Source: Karalla daura
Lineage: Eukaryota > Chordata > Actinopteri > Chaetodontiformes > Leiognathidae
Length of the DNA stretch: 64,000 nt
Direction: 5' to 3'
NCBI GenBank assembly: GCA_029224185.1
Contig: CM055192.1
Span: 17,992,739 to 18,056,738, forward strand
In this document: positions 47,921-62,322 of the stretch, piece after piece
How the letters are laid out: each line of letters begins with the position of its first letter
Position numbering within the stretch: position 1 is the first letter of the stretch
Program-made: the position numbers and the translations under genes
The notes under the pieces: model-generated
What the model was told of the DNA's origin: nothing
Databases searched by the model: none
What the model saw: the letters and a program-made list of their open reading frames with translations, nothing else

Positions 47921-50022
47921 TTTATCTTTTCTTGTGGCAATGCTGCAATGCTTCTCTCAAACCAGTAACATGTATATAAAAAAACAAAACTTTGCAGTGA
48001 CTCTTAGTGCTAAACAAAAAAGGATCCCTCTTCTTCAACCCCCTGCAGCAGAGTGTGTGTGTGGGTGGGTGAGAGGCTTTTTTTCAGCCAAATATGTTGA
48101 TCTAGTCTCACACATTGATCTGACTGAGGTTTGTGGCCAGGACCACGGCTCAGTAATATCAGCCCCTTTCCTGCACTCGGTATTGATAAATCCATGGCTC
48201 TGTCCATGGTGCTGAAGTAGCAGATGGATTTGTAATTGTACCTTTTTCTCTCACTCTCATCTGGGATCTATAATAATCCTGATCAAAGTGGAGGATCAGA
48301 GAGACACACAGTCGCCTGAGGCTTCCCTGTGACATTCATATGATCAGTCAGAAGCGCAGACGGATCCAAAAGACAATCTCGGACACTCTTCCAAATCAGA
48401 GGGAAAATATTAGACAATCTGCTTTGACAAATCATCTTAATCTAGTGAATTTCCTCATCCATTGCTCCATCTGGTGTAAGATTTCACTTGCTCAAGCCTG
48501 AGCTGAGGCCTGCTGCTGAGCCAAGCTGGCTGCACAAGGGCCTCTGGATGGAGATCAGACTGGATGGGGTGGTGAGTGGTTGCAGCCCAGGTAGTTCACC
48601 TGTCTGTCCTGGAACCACTTGCAGCATCTGACCTGTAGATGCTTCCAGCCATACAGTACGCCAGCGAAAATAGGTCACGGCCATGGTCTGACGCAAGCAC
48701 GTGACACCGTGGTCGAGGACAGCTGGCGAAGACAGATGCTGTCATGTGGAGAGCAGAAGTGAACTTTTGCCATCCACGGTATCAAGCTGGGTTGTTTCAG
48801 CAGCCCCCAGAGTGGAGCTGAGGCTACTGCGCTCTGTTCGGGCAAACCCTCAACAGGCTGCTTTATTAAAACACCATCTACTCTTGTTTCAGTGTGGAGG
48901 AGGGAGACAAGTGTAGTGCCGCTCTTGTCAATAGTTCTCCCCCGCTTGCTCAAGAGAAAGCATTTTCCCCTGGAACACTCAGAAATGCACATGTCAAAAA
49001 AAAAGAGGGAAAAATGCCACCATGGAGATATTACACACAGGGGGATATTATTGCAGCATATTTATGGCATTAACAAAACTCCCATTATATTCAAATTGAG
49101 ACATGAGATGTTCTCATCCTTTTTGATGTAACTGAGTTGAAGACAAAATAAATAAAATAAAAATCCTGTCCCGTTTAATGAGCTGCTCCATGTGCAGTAT
49201 CACTATTAGCAGACAGACTTGGGACGTTCTAAAACTAGGTCTCACATCAGAGTGTGTGGAAGTTCACTGATGTGTATTATTATCACTTCTCCTGGGTAGT
49301 TTGACTGCTACTTTTGTTCCGATTCTGGGGTAATACCTGCAGGAGTATAATATTTTCTTTTTCTTAAATAACCCCTCACATCAGACTGGCGGTGTGGCTC
49401 GTACCAAACAGGCCACGCGAAATGTTCCTCCCGCAGATGATTTAGCTGTCATATCACATCTGCATCAGCAGCAGTGCCTCTGAATCCTGCACTGAAACCC
49501 CTCATTAGTGTTTCAGTGCACTCTGATTGCTGATTGACCAGACTGAGATTGCAGGCAGTTATTTCCTCCTCCCAGTCACATCCTGGCCCATATTCACTGC
49601 TCCATCCTGTCCTGTCTCTCAGCACTCAGACTTTCTCAGGGTTTGCTTCAGGTCAGCCATGATTGCCTTTATTCAGGCCTGCACTCTCACTCCCTGACTG
49701 CAAAGTTCACTCTCTCTTCGCTACATGCTCGAGCAGCTGAACAGGTCCACTGCCAAAAGTTCCCAAAACAGTCTAGCTGGATGATGTTTATGTTTGATAG
49801 AGAGTAGGAGCTGTGCTGCCTGGAGCTTTGTGGACTTTTGGTAGAATTGTGAAATTAACACAATTTGGTTAGACATTGATAGAAAATTAGAAAATATGTT
49901 GGCTAGGTTGAGAAGAGTGTCCTGCTTTGGGTGATGGAAATGATGTACATTATGCAAGTTAACCCTCTAGCATTTCCTATTGTAAAATTACAATATCACT
50001 TTTATCTCCCCAGAAATAAAAT

Positions 50023-50115
50023 CTGCACATTCATTCATCCATTATCCTACCCGGTTTGTACCTTAATGGCATCCCTGGGGGTCTGCAGGTGCCTATCCCA
50101 GTGCACACAGGGCAA
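50023..50115 (-). repeat. SINE-like 3' fragment, reverse orientation
   Basis: Plus-strand order CATTCATTCATCCATTATCC, GGTTTGTACC, GGTGCCTATCCCAGTGCACA, GGGCAAAGGCAGG is the reverse complement of the 3' part of the SINE-like elements (compare GGGGATAGGCACCAGCAG in the 12.6-kb copy). Confidence 0.5.
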
Positions 50116-53100
50116 AGGCAGGAAAACCTGCATATATTATTTTTATTCCCACACTTTCATAGACAAAAGATACTGCTTAGCCTTACAATGCTGGAAAAAA
50201 AGACGTGTGATAATTATTTATTTTCTTTCTTTTTTTGCAATAATACAACTGTAAAAGGAATTTACCACAATGGCAAGAAAACCTTAAACACATACACTGC
50301 TTTTTACTCCATTTCATAGTTTTTCACATGGGTAACCTAAGTAATCAATTCATCCACACTGGCTACATCTGACAGTGGATAATCTTACTATTTCATTTAA
50401 CTTTCCTCTTCCCGTCAGTCTCTGCTCAAAAAATTACCATAATATGGATCACAATAACCGTTTGCATAACTTTTTGAAACCTTGCACACACTGGAATGTT
50501 TGTGCTCTATATACACCCTGAGTTTCCCCACAAAATGAACATGGCGCTGGTATCTACCTGCTGTTTACAGCCATTAACAAGCAATCAGCTTTACCTTTAT
50601 CTCATGGGATGAGGATAATATTTCCTTCTTGCGTATCATAGCTTCATTTAGCTTCTCTGAACTCAATTTCCGTGCTGAATATATTTCATGCAATGAAACA
50701 TGTATAACTGTAGAGATGAGCTCAGTGGTTATTCTCTTTCATTTCCTCCTCGTGTCTTTTTCTCCTTTGCTGATGCGGAGTTCAAGTCACAATTTTTCAC
50801 TCTTGATAAAACTACTGAGTCGCTTCCTGTGTTTTGGCATCAAGTTTTAATGACATGCAGCATTCATTGGAGAGATGAGAGGGCGGCTGGTTTGAAAGGC
50901 TCTCTGAAGTGTAACGCTGCACCCAAATGGCTCATTGGGCTTTCATGCCAATTTGATATGATCTCTGCCATCTCAAAATGTAAATAAAAAAAGCTTATGC
51001 AAATGGGGAGGATTTTATATTTTTGCATGGATTTAAATGTTTGTTTACGCATTTGACTCCATGGGAGAATGTGTACGTTTTATATGAAACTGTTGGGAAA
51101 TCTAGTGTATGAATATGCAGACAATCTTTCTTATTTTTGCTTGTGACAGGTCTCTGTTGTATGTTTGGAAACATTATCGGAGACAGAAGTGGGAAATCAA
51201 CAGACAAAGTCATTCAATGTATATCAGAGATGTTTTTGTTGTTTTTTTCTATTTTCAGTATAATACAATCTTAATTGTGTGTGAATCATAAAATGTAGGC
51301 CATAATAACATGCAAGCAGATGGAAATATTCATTAAAGAGATGAATTTGACTTCAAGTTCACAAGCAGGTCAGAAGATGTTCATTTTGATCAATTATGGT
51401 TAAACCTCGCACCATAATTGTTTCCATCGCGGAGATCTGCTTTTAAAATCATAACATATTATTTGTTACAGTCTGTCCTGCCTTTGGAGATCAACAGAAG
51501 TGCATGAATATTAATGCAACCCAGAAAATGACCTAAAACCACATTGAATCAGGTTGTGTAAATGTTCTGCTATTCTACAACTATGTGTTATCAGTAACAA
51601 AGCCCGCTCATCTATCACAGTGACCTCAGGATTCGATCTCTATCTTGTTAAAATGTCCTTGAGTTCCTGATCATGAATGAGATAGCATGTTTACCTTCTA
51701 GATAACAATATCCAACCAAGGACCACACATCCAGCTCTCATGTTCGAGGACCGGCCAAACATGCTGCATTTACAAGAGTGAAGCCGCTCAGTGTCCTCAA
51801 TAACAGGAGACCGCTCAGCTACTCTGTGCACCACACATCACAATCGGTTGTTGCAAAACAAACTAAACCATGGCAAAAGCCCAGTTTTTGGCTATTCAGT
51901 GTGACATTTTGGGCAGTATTTCGTCACTTGTGCTTTTTGCAGGGAAGACAAATCTGTGTATTGTACAATGGTAACTGATTTATTGTTTTGACAAAACAAT
52001 GAACTTTGACCACACAAAGCTGGAAGTGAAAATGGAAACAATTGGCAGTGTGCGGCCATCTGTTTCACGTTTATAGAGTTTGTTTTTTCATCCCAAAAAT
52101 CAAAGAATATGTTTTTACTTCTTGCCTAGTGCTGTTTGTCCAGCTAGATTGTTTACATGTGAGCTGGTTGTGAAGATATCGACTGTAGGAATGTTTATCT
52201 CTTCCAAGATATAAACTAGATGGCACATTAAATACATATGAACCAGCTTTTTATTGCTTTCCGGAAACCAAATCATGGCATTGATGATATTATTGACAAC
52301 AATCCATAGACCTTGTTATGAAATTATTATGTTAAGAAATATTTCCAACATTGCACAAGCATGTCAACAAAGAACATGGAAAATAATGCCTTAATCCAGG
52401 GGTTTGTGCAGGGGCAGCAACATGTGCGACATAAAGCTGCAAATTCCATGTGCTGAGAGATGAGGGGTCACCCAAGATGGCCGTCCAATGTACGCAAACC
52501 CATCCAAAAATGAGCAGGGGGGATTTCTGAGTCCAACCAGTAAAGTCAGGAAGGCAAAACAAAGTTCAAGTCCACTGGGGAAAGCAGAATAACACACACA
52601 CAAAGAAAAGAAAGTTCTTAATAGACAGAGAGGCCAACTGAAATTAAATGACTCGACAAGTAGAACTATAGATAACTAGTTACTAATATATCCAGACATT
52701 TCAAACACAAATTATAGATTTTACAATTACACATTTACTTAAGCTTAACTATTTTAATTACATTGGAAATATGACTTGTCTTTGCATACATCTAGAGTGT
52801 ATTTTAGGGGGTGCCTGACAAGTCATTAGGAAAATAAAATCTGCAAGAGGAAGATGTAAAGCAGCACTTATTCTATGATTGTTAGCTCAGGGAGGGATAA
52901 GTCTAATGTTCATTCTGCTGAAAGTTTAAAATATCATTTAACAACAGTGGACAATCCCAAATGTAAATGATGCAAGGCCAAAGCATTTTTACATAATGCA
53001 TGCAGCCAAAATGCTCTTAGCTACAGAACACCCGATATCACCGCAGATACAGCTATCCTAACCAGACTTCTTCACCTTGAGGGACTTTGTTTGTATCATT

Positions 53101-53494
53101 TGTTTCTAATTGGGCCCGCAGAGGGTCAGAAAAAAAACATGCATATTTGAACTGCTAGAGAAATAATTAATTTAAACATGTTGGCTGGATTTCACTGGTC
53201 CACAGTATTAAAAAAAAGCTGCTATAACATTTTCTGAAATTCTGGGAAATCAAACGACCAAAACTCCATTTACAAGTCTGTGATGAAAAGGAAATAGATC
53301 GATGTCCACTGCCTTTAAAGCATGTTTCTCCTTAGAGAGATGAAAGGATGTATAGATTTTTGAGATATCACTCAAAATATCCCCCCTGCAGTAATGAAAG
53401 TCAGACAAAGGAGGAGAGGCTTTTTTTGATGCTTACACAAAATACATCTCTCAAGTACATATTTAGAGCCTTACAGACTCACAACTCTGATTTT
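50116..53494. other. Non-coding stretch, nothing recognised
   Basis: AT-rich unique sequence. Open frames of 60-107 codons are scattered and overlapping with no family resemblance. No repeat or strong regulatory signature seen. Confidence 0.5.
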
Positions 53495-53790
53495 CCTGGT
53501 TTAAATCTCATTTACATGGCTTCAGAATTTGTATGTTTTCCCTGTCTCTGAGTGTGTTTTCACCAGGTCATTGGGTTTCCTCCTACAGTCCAAAAGATGC
53601 ATGTTCAGGTTGATTAGAAACTCTAAATCACCTCAAAAGTGTGAAAATCTAAGTCAATGGTGTGATCCAGTTCTGCAATGGACTGTCAGTGGTGTCTCGC
53701 CTGCTTTTGCCCCATGTAAGCTAGAGAATGGCTCTGGCAGACCTCAGTGACACTATTGTGCACAAAGCAGGTAACACAATGGATGGATGC
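53495..53790 (+). repeat. V-SINE-like repeat, near full length
   Basis: A degraded B box (GGTTTAAATCTCATT) is followed by the core (TTTGTATGTTTTCCCTGTCT, GGGTTTCCTCCTACAGTCCA, GATGCATGTTCAGGTTGATT, AACTCTAAATCACC, AATGGTGTGATCC, GCAATGGACTGTCAGTGG) and the tail AACACAATGGATGGATG. It is the best-preserved core copy in the window together with the one at 36.1 kb. Confidence 0.7.
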
Positions 53791-56700
53791 TGTGTACTGG
53801 AATTAGTGTGACAAAAGTGTGCAGGTAAAGTAAGGGACAGTATTTTCAGAGCTTTCAAATGATAAAAGTGAATTTTAGAACAAAGGCATTTCTCCTGTCA
53901 CTTGAGAAGAAAGTGTGAGACCATGTCTGTAAAAAAAAAAGAAAAAAAAGAGATGCACATTGTTGCTGCTGTGTAAAATGCTGATGATCATCTCTCTTGT
54001 GTCGCTAAGGACTATTTGCCCTGACTCTGTAAGTTTCACTTTGTCGTCAAAGCGTTGGCTGCAGTATTGAGTATTCTGACTGTATTTCTGCTCCGGGCAC
54101 TGCACATGTGGTTAAGGAGGTGACTGTCACAGGCCCTAAACTCTCACGTTCCTTTGTGACAAGGACCGCAGGCTCATTATAGCTTGGCTCATGTATCTTT
54201 CATAGACTCGACTGCAAAGTTCTTATCACCTCCATCAAACAGTCTCATCACTAGGGGACAAAGACCTCCTCTGCAGATGGCTCATCAGTTTTGTTCTGTC
54301 ATGAAACAGGAAACACTTTTTGCTCCTTCCACTCCTATTGTTTCATAGACTTGTTAAAACCCACTGAACAGAACCTCAGTTTGCTAACAGTCCACCTGTA
54401 AAGTAAAGAAAGCGTTTCAAAGACCACCAATATATTAAAGCAAACACCAAGGACAAGTGGCTATGTGCTGAACTAATCCCTGTTTCTTTCTAATGATGTA
54501 AAGCCAATGCAATGCAGCACTTCATTTTTTGCCTTATGATTGAAAAATCCCTCTAAGTCAATTATTCTGATCAAGTTTAACTAGTTAATGAGTCATTTCA
54601 GGCCATTATTCTCCTCCAGCTCCCGCTTTCCCCTAATTTTATTGTCAGTCATTCTGACCCCTTATGACATTGTTTCATAAATCTTCTCATTAACCTTTTA
54701 TATTTAGTTGTCAGAGTTCTTACACTCAACCCTTGACGCTATGTTGAAGTGTGAAACACTTAAATCATGATGAAGCTATGAATGATAATTATATGCAAAT
54801 CTAGAAAAGTGTGGTTTTTCAGGACAGCGTCGCCCCGCAGTATCAATGTTGAGACACATATATTTATTCTAGTGGAACATGGTTGTTTCTGAACTGTAAA
54901 ACATGAGAGAACAACACAAACTAAAGCCAGGCGCCTGGACTGCTCTGACCCAGCTCCTCTCGAAATATGTTCCCTGTGAGCAGATGCACATGTCAGGGTA
55001 AGTAATGACTTATCTCCTGGACGCAGCTCCATGAAAAGGTTATATGAAACAATGCATGAAATCATCTGTCTTCTGAGAACAGATTTTATCCACAACGCCT
55101 GTTAAGATGCCCTTGTGATCTCTATTTGGCTAAACCAGGCTTCTGTTCCAGTTCCCTTTCTCACAGACACTGCTGTGTGCTGCCGAGTCGTTTCAGCAGT
55201 CAACAATAAGAATTGCCCCAAAATACAAAACACATGTAGCCCAAGTTGACCTGATAATAAACAGCAAGTTAGTTTGATGCTTTCTGGAGCTTTTCAGTGG
55301 TAATTTCTGTCCCGCTTGAATGTTTTCCAGGTAGAAGAGCTGGACCCTAAAATAACATTTGCATCAGTTTCATTAGAGAATTGAATGGTGCACACAAGAC
55401 TGTCCCCGTTCTGCCAGGAAGGAGCCCCCGGGGAATACACAAACAAGATAACAAGAGGGCATTTGAAGCTCATTTGCCCTCAATACTCACTGTGACAAAG
55501 CGCCATACAGACAAATTTAGTCCGTATGAGAAGTGGTACTATTTATAGCGTTATAATGTTAGGTGACGCTTTAAACATATAAGATGCTTTGGCTGAGATG
55601 TAACAGCTGTAACAATGGTCAAAAGTCAAAACTATGAGGGCTCATTGAGCAGATTCATTTCATGGAACACAGATCATACTGGTTATAATGAGTCTGTGGT
55701 TTGCTGCCTCAAAGACAATCCAAATGAAACAAATGTGGGGATTTTCTGGATTGTTTCAAATGCTCTGAAACAAACCAGTGCTGTGTTGTGTAAACTGACT
55801 ACTCAGAGTTGGATTAAAAGTCACAGGGAAACAAAGCACAATAAGTCTCTTTCTCATGCATTTTCTCCTTCAGAGAAAACAAGACCTGCTGCAGGCTTAC
55901 AGCCCAAAGCAACCAATTTATGTCATTGAAATGTGAGGATACCAAACGGTGCCAAGTTCCCTTAAGTGACTCCCTGCACTGCTCGGCTTTTGTGAAATTA
56001 TTAATCAGGAATTGAAAGAACATTTTTCTAACAAATTATTTGTTATTAATTATTTTCTCACTGTAGAAGTCAGGAAAACAGCTGATGGGTGAAATAGAAC
56101 TCCATGGACTACGCTTCGTTCACTCACTATGGAGCCATGAAAATGGTGTATGATGAAGTTTGATGACCTGTGACAGTTGCACAACTAATCTGCAATCTGG
56201 CCCAAAGGTTGAATATAAAAAGGTTTATCGGGAATTAGACGTGTGATTAATTGAGCAGCAGGTCGCGTTGGTTACACCTGAACACGTTCCGTTCCAGTCC
56301 CACCCCTCCATCCCATCCTGTCACTTTGCTTTACACTCTGAAATAGTGCCTTACCCACTCCTCTCCCTCAGTTGCCAGAATGATACACTAACATCAGAGC
56401 TGGAAATCACTTAATGTGTAACATCTGCAGTGTGAGGCAACGCCTGCCAACGGTAATTCTGCAGTAAATCTTGTTAAGGTGATACCTTGACCAAGTGAGC
56501 TGTATCACAGAGATAATAAAATGAACCCAACCCTCCCTGCCGTGTATTCATGTTAACATACCTCCTGAAAGGAGTAGATGATTTGTCCATTTTTAACATG
56601 GAGGATGGCCAAAGCCTAATTTGTGCCAGGTGCTGCTGGAACATGACCCTTGATCTGCCAGATTGTGACCTGTGATATAGTTTTGTTACTTTAAAGTCTG

Positions 56701-59700
56701 TAAATAAATTTTCACCATCTAATGTGTTACCCACACAGCTGAGCAAGTGGGTGTTGTGATGGTAGGGAGTGTATGTGTATGTGTGTGGGGCAGCCCACGG
56801 CGCTGAAACACAGCAGATCAATAAACATGGCTTAGTTTGACTTCTTAACCTGCTTTCCTTTAATGGATGCAAATGCCTTCGTCCCTAATTTTACTGACAG
56901 AAGAGTTACACTGACAGAACAAGGAACAATTACAAATCCATCTGTTAATTCAGCACCGCAGAGCATTGCTTTCATCAATATGCAGCACATATTTCACAGC
57001 TCTGGTGAAGGCCATAGATTGTTACTTGTATAAACTGCAAAGATCAATGGGTCAGACAAGCCTGACTCTAACATTTCTAACAAAACAACCCCTCTGGCCC
57101 TGCAGCTCAAGTATGGTGAAGGGGGTGCATTTTGACTTCGATAACTTTGCGGACATGCAGCAACAACATACACTAATTATTCTTTATAGCGAGTACTTAC
57201 AAGCAATAATAACAGGCAGGGAAAGCTGAAGCTAGGCTTAAAGCTTAGTCTACATTGATTTAGCTCTGAGGATGCAACATATTTTAAAATAGTCGGTAAA
57301 AACGATAAATAAAATACAGTACAGTAACTTGTTGAGAGTAAAGAGCAAAGAGCTGAGTTTTGTTTGTAAAATAACTCTGTAATTACTGTAATAGCACATG
57401 GAAACATTAAACATGTGGCAGAAAGATATCAAGAAAACCTCTTTTTTTTAACTTTATTCTCATCTCTTTGCCAATTCTGTTACAGCCCTGTCAGTCATTT
57501 CAACCCAGGAACAGCAGGACGCCATTTAATGTGATCCAAGTGCTGTCATTTCATCTCACTCAATGTTGTAACTGAATGTAATTTTACAGCACAAGGATGG
57601 ACAAGTTCCCAATAAGGACAAGACCTCTGCTTCTACACAAATTCCCACAACCAGCTTTTTGTCAGAGTCCATATTACATCACCTCACATGGAAGATTTCA
57701 TTGTGGACTGTTTGGCTCTGGATAACCTCTATGAACAATTACATGCTTCACTTAGTATTCCTCACTGTCAAGTCTCACTGCAAAAAGACATTGAAAACGC
57801 CCTTGCAAACCCTTGTACATATTCTGATTTGACGATGCTGATGTGGAACTTTGCCATTTTCCTCTCTGAAGTTTGGTGAAAATGAAGTATTTTTTGAGTC
57901 AAGTCCCAGTGCTTCATTACTGTAACGCAACTCACATTTGATTCCACTGATTTCCCTGGAGTGTTTGGTGTCATTAGGTGCAGTGCATTGTGACTTCCAC
58001 TGTGTGACTTCCCACAATACTCAAGTGAGTTTACAATTCAACACTTTTAATTTGTGTCAGCTGCGCGATCCTGGTATTCAAATGATGGCGTGTCAACCTT
58101 ACGAGCACCTAGTGAGGTTTGAAACAAATTTCTATGCTTGAAAATAAGCAAACAAACAAGAATAAAACAAATAAATACAAGATGCAACATTATCAGACCA
58201 CCACACACTACTTAAAATGCGACCACTACTACTGATAATTTCCTCACACAAGGCCTTCCCACCTCGAGTTTACACAGTGCAGCGATGCTTTAATCTGCCG
58301 ACTCAGTTCATCGGTTTGCAAAGCTAAATTTAATCAGTCGGTCACCAGAATAAATATGACTTTCCTTTTGATTGCAGTAATAGAATTACACCCGTTGCAT
58401 GAGAAAAGACAGAGAAAGCGAAATTGGAAAGGAAATAGAAAGGTCAAAAAACAAAAGATCAAACAGCTGTACAAATGTTGGTAAGTGCGGCTTTCTGTCT
58501 GAGACACAAAGAAAGAAATGAAATATTAAAACTAGAGACAGGTGGATAGATTGTATGCTTTACAGCTACAAAGAGATAAAGGCTGGAGGGCGGTGCTTTT
58601 TCCCTCCATTTTACTTTCATTTGTTCTACAGGCTCCAGTGAATGCAACGAAACCATAGTGCATTGATAATACTTATCATTTCAACATTAAAAATAAAACA
58701 TTTCTTATCAGCTCTGCCCAGCCAGCTGTAACAATTACAATTAAGTCTAACAAATGCTGACGGTGATGATGATGAATGATATCAGATTTTATTGCAGTTG
58801 GAAGAAATTACTGCAAGTTTCTTCAAACTTAGATAACACCGTTCAAAATATGCATAGGACAAGTGCAACTTTTGTAATCGGATAAAAGTAGTAATTCATT
58901 TGAAGTCTCTCAACTCTGTGAGACAGAACAGGTTGTGTTCTGTATTATTCCCCGTTGGTAACATCCACTTAAAGATGCAACGATTCTCCTCATAAACGCC
59001 GAAAAAGTGCTAACTCTTACTTCGAATGTAGTATCGTATCGAGCCGTGATGGAAAGGACGACCAGACTAAACTGATTGTTTTCTAATAAGCTTTTAATAG
59101 CCGAGTAGCTCCTCTCACCTGAGTTACGAGGCAATTATCTCCTTTTACACTGGCACTTTGATAACAGAATCATTACCAGACATTTCTGGCTGCTCGCCGG
59201 TGGCAGCCCCACGACTCGCACTTTGATCCCCTGCCACAACAACGAGAACTCACCTGAGAGACACAGAAAGTGCCGGTGGCGGGGCAAAGAAAATCAATGC
59301 ATGCGGCTTAATGTGGTAAAACCATGTTGACACTGAGCCCAGTTTGATGGAGTAGAAGGCCAAGCAGTGCTAAGCAAACAGACTGTTTAATGAGAAGATA
59401 CTTATCTGATTTATTAAACTTTATATTACAAGCTATACACTGTAATCACACTAATGTGTTTACGGAGCAGTTTGTGAATAATTCAGCTATTCAGTTATGT
59501 TAAAAAATTCATAGGACATCCATGGTTAGCTGAGTCAGCAAAGCCAGGGACATATAAAACTGGTGTGTTTGAACACACAGTATGGATAATAAAGCTGGAG
59601 GTCACTCTCATTCTTTAATGATTCGTCAGGGCTCAAACTAACGGACTGTAATGTTCCATGCATGACTGATACTTCCAGCTGTTTTTTTGATGTCTCTATT

Positions 59701-61525
59701 TCTTTGAATGAATAACCTGATAGTTTGCAATGAGTTAACTTTGGAAACCAAGTAAACCAAGGACTGCAATTTTTAAACCTTTTGTAACCATCCTACAGAA
59801 GTGATAGAAGTGCATACTGTTCAGCAGATTTTGTTCCCATTGGACAAGGCCATGCTAGCTGCTTATTTTGAGTTTTTTCACGGAGCTGTTTGTAAGGCCT
59901 GGACCCATCTGAAAATCTGTCAGCATGAAAGAGCTCCAAACATGTTAAATGATTCTTTTGATAAGTCTGCTGCAAGTCTATGTACAAAGTTATTCAATAG
60001 TGTTCAGCTGACAGAAAAGTTACTGCGGCCTCATAACGCCAGTATACACCTTGAGAGCTTAACAAGCACAGTATTTTGCCATCTGTCATCTGTTTTCATA
60101 TACAGGCATTCAGATGTGCATCCAAGAATTACACCCTCAAACTGCCCCCGATGCTGTGTCATCAGAGTGCGAACGTGCACAGTGTGAGCAGTCAAAGCTG
60201 CTGGCTGAGCACATAGACTGTGCAGCCTTTGTCACCAGCATACGTATAGGTGTGAATTTACCATGGTGCCAGATGGATGTACAGATTACATCCAGATATG
60301 GATGCATGAACAGCAGAATAAAAGGACAGCCTGGGGAAAAAAAGTTCAATGATGCTAAACATAAACATTAAAAAAAAACAAAAAACAAAATCAAACCATA
60401 GGATGGTTTCATTTTTTTCAAAGCACTCCAAGGCTGTATCATTGTTTGACACCACAGCCTCAGGCTACTGCAGGTCGAGCTCTTAGCTCATCATCATGAG
60501 TGACAAGTGTGGAGGAGGGGACTCCATTGGCTGAGAGCGAGGGAGGTGTGCAGAATACATCCTATCGCAGGATAGTTCATGGTGAGAGAACAAACGGAAT
60601 AAGTGATTAAACATTAAAAGAAGACAAAGCGGCCGAGTCCTTTTCACAGATATGTTTTTTTTATTTGTCAAACTGAAGGAGCTTTTGTTCGAAGCAACAC
60701 ATTTTTTTTGACTGTACACAGTTTCTCACCCTCCTCTGTAGGCTTGAACCTAACCAGCATTATAATAGGTACGTTTTCTAGATAGTGATTGACACTCAGA
60801 CCGAGGAGGTAAGAAATAATATGTGACAGTGAACACAGAAATACAAAGACAGGATGAGCTTCCCCGATGCTCCACTTTTCCAATCTGTGAGATGAAGTTT
60901 TACATTGCACAAGACAATCGATGGTGAGTACAAAGTAAAGGCTATTAGATCTTTATGATATGCAAGAACATAATGTGCCTGTGGACATTTTTGTTATACT
61001 GTACTGTTCAAACTCATACATCATGCAAACTTCCTCAAAGCTTTGTAGCGGGCCTGCCAACAGGAAGCCGGCTGCAAAGATCAATCCAAGCAGATGCTGG
61101 CCAGGATATAAACAACTGAAGGGTCAAAATGCAAAGTGTTCACAGACAAAAATATCTGTGAGAGATGAGCTGTTTATGCTCATCCTGTGTCCATAAACCA
61201 AAAAGGAATGAAGGAACTGGTTCACACCAATAACATTGTTTACAGACTGGAAATCTACAGCAAAGTCTTTCAGTGTAACTTACATCAAGTTTGGCAGCAG
61301 AACACGAGCCAACCCTCATCTCTACAGACATCGATGTCATTACCATAGATCTTTTCATGTACAATATATTGTATTGTAATTTGCCAACAATCGACTTATT
61401 CCAATTATTCAGATCACAACTGAAAAAGGTTTTATTTTTCAGACTTTATACAGATACTCGTCAACTACAACAACATCCATGTTGATGGCACAACAGCTGA
61501 GAATCAAACACAACGATAGTAGGTG
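53791..61525. other. Non-coding stretch before EDIL3
   Basis: No gene supported. Unique AT-rich sequence with A runs near 53931-53950. Two slightly GC-richer unique blocks, about 54560-54720 (GAGTCATTTCAGGCCATTAT, CCCCTAATTTTATTGTC) and about 59090-59350 (paired GCCGGTGGC motifs and AATCAATGCATGCGGC), could be regulatory, but this rests on appearance alone. Confidence 0.45.
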
Positions 61526-62322
61526 AGCTCCAAAATATTTGGACAGTGACACATTTCTCTGTTTTTCTTGCTGTGCTTTTCACCATTCTGGATGAAGAAT
61601 TACGTCCAAAAATGTCTAGTCCCGATGAATTTTAATTCCTTTTATATATATATATAATGATTAAAACAACAGTGGTACTCTTGTATTGCCAAACCAAGGA
61701 GGACCTGAATTTATTTAGACCACTTAAATTAAATAAGGCTCTTTTTCTTTAAGGCTGCACCTCAATCAGAACACTGTATTCCTTCAATGGCACTCGATTG
61801 GTTAGTTGAGTGACAGGAAGTCTAAAGTGAAATATGAAGCATTAAAGCAGATGTGGCATCCTTCAGCTCTTATTCCAGCAGTCTAAAAGGGCTTTGCGAA
61901 AACTAGTGAAGAGTGGAAACCACTGGAGTAATCCAGGCGTATTTTGAGCCGTGTAGAATGGGCTATAAGGTTTGACATGCTGTGATACCTCAGGTGCTTG
62001 TTTGCTTCCATTTACTCAACCAGCCAAGCATCGCTGTTCATTTACTCCAGGATGCAGTCAGCAGCCAAACCCACACAGTGAATATTGCATAAACAGAATG
62101 TTTTGACATGACTGGCTTAGCAGAATCCCTCGTGACCTTGACGTGTCTGAATATTTTTAACATCTGGAGTTCATCTGAACATGCAGAGAGCTGCTGTCAT
62201 ACTGTTTCATGTTGTGTGAAAATACCCACAACTTCTTAAACATTTTGTCACCGCATCATCTCCAGCAAGACGATGGATCGCATACTTTAAATAATGACAC
62301 TGCCCATATTTACCTTAGAGCT
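61526..62322. mobile_element. Probable non-autonomous DNA transposon with imperfect terminal inverted repeats
   Basis: The left end AGCTCCAAAATATTTGGACA continuing GTGACAC (61526-61552) resembles the reverse complement of the right end (62296-62322), which reads AGCTCTAAGGTAAATATGGG then CAGTGTC. The ends share AGCTC, an AAATAT-like centre and GG(A/G)CAGTG(A/T)C. The roughly 800-base interior has no transposase and no open frame of 60 codons; it contains a short (TA)n tract near 61646-61658. The left end resembles the termini of a common fish DNA transposon as I recall it. Target-site duplication is not clear, so the exact ends are uncertain. Confidence 0.5.

Larger units (their letters stand above)
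44576..50022. other. Non-coding stretch with one regulatory-looking block
   Basis: No gene supported. Contents: a SINE-tail fragment at 45727-45770, a TTTA microsatellite at 46106-46139, a homeodomain-motif block at 46890-47240, a TAGTC tandem tract at 47881-47920, and a short GT/GGGT tract near 48051-48070. Between about 45735 and 47670 there is no open frame of 60 codons. Confidence 0.5.
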
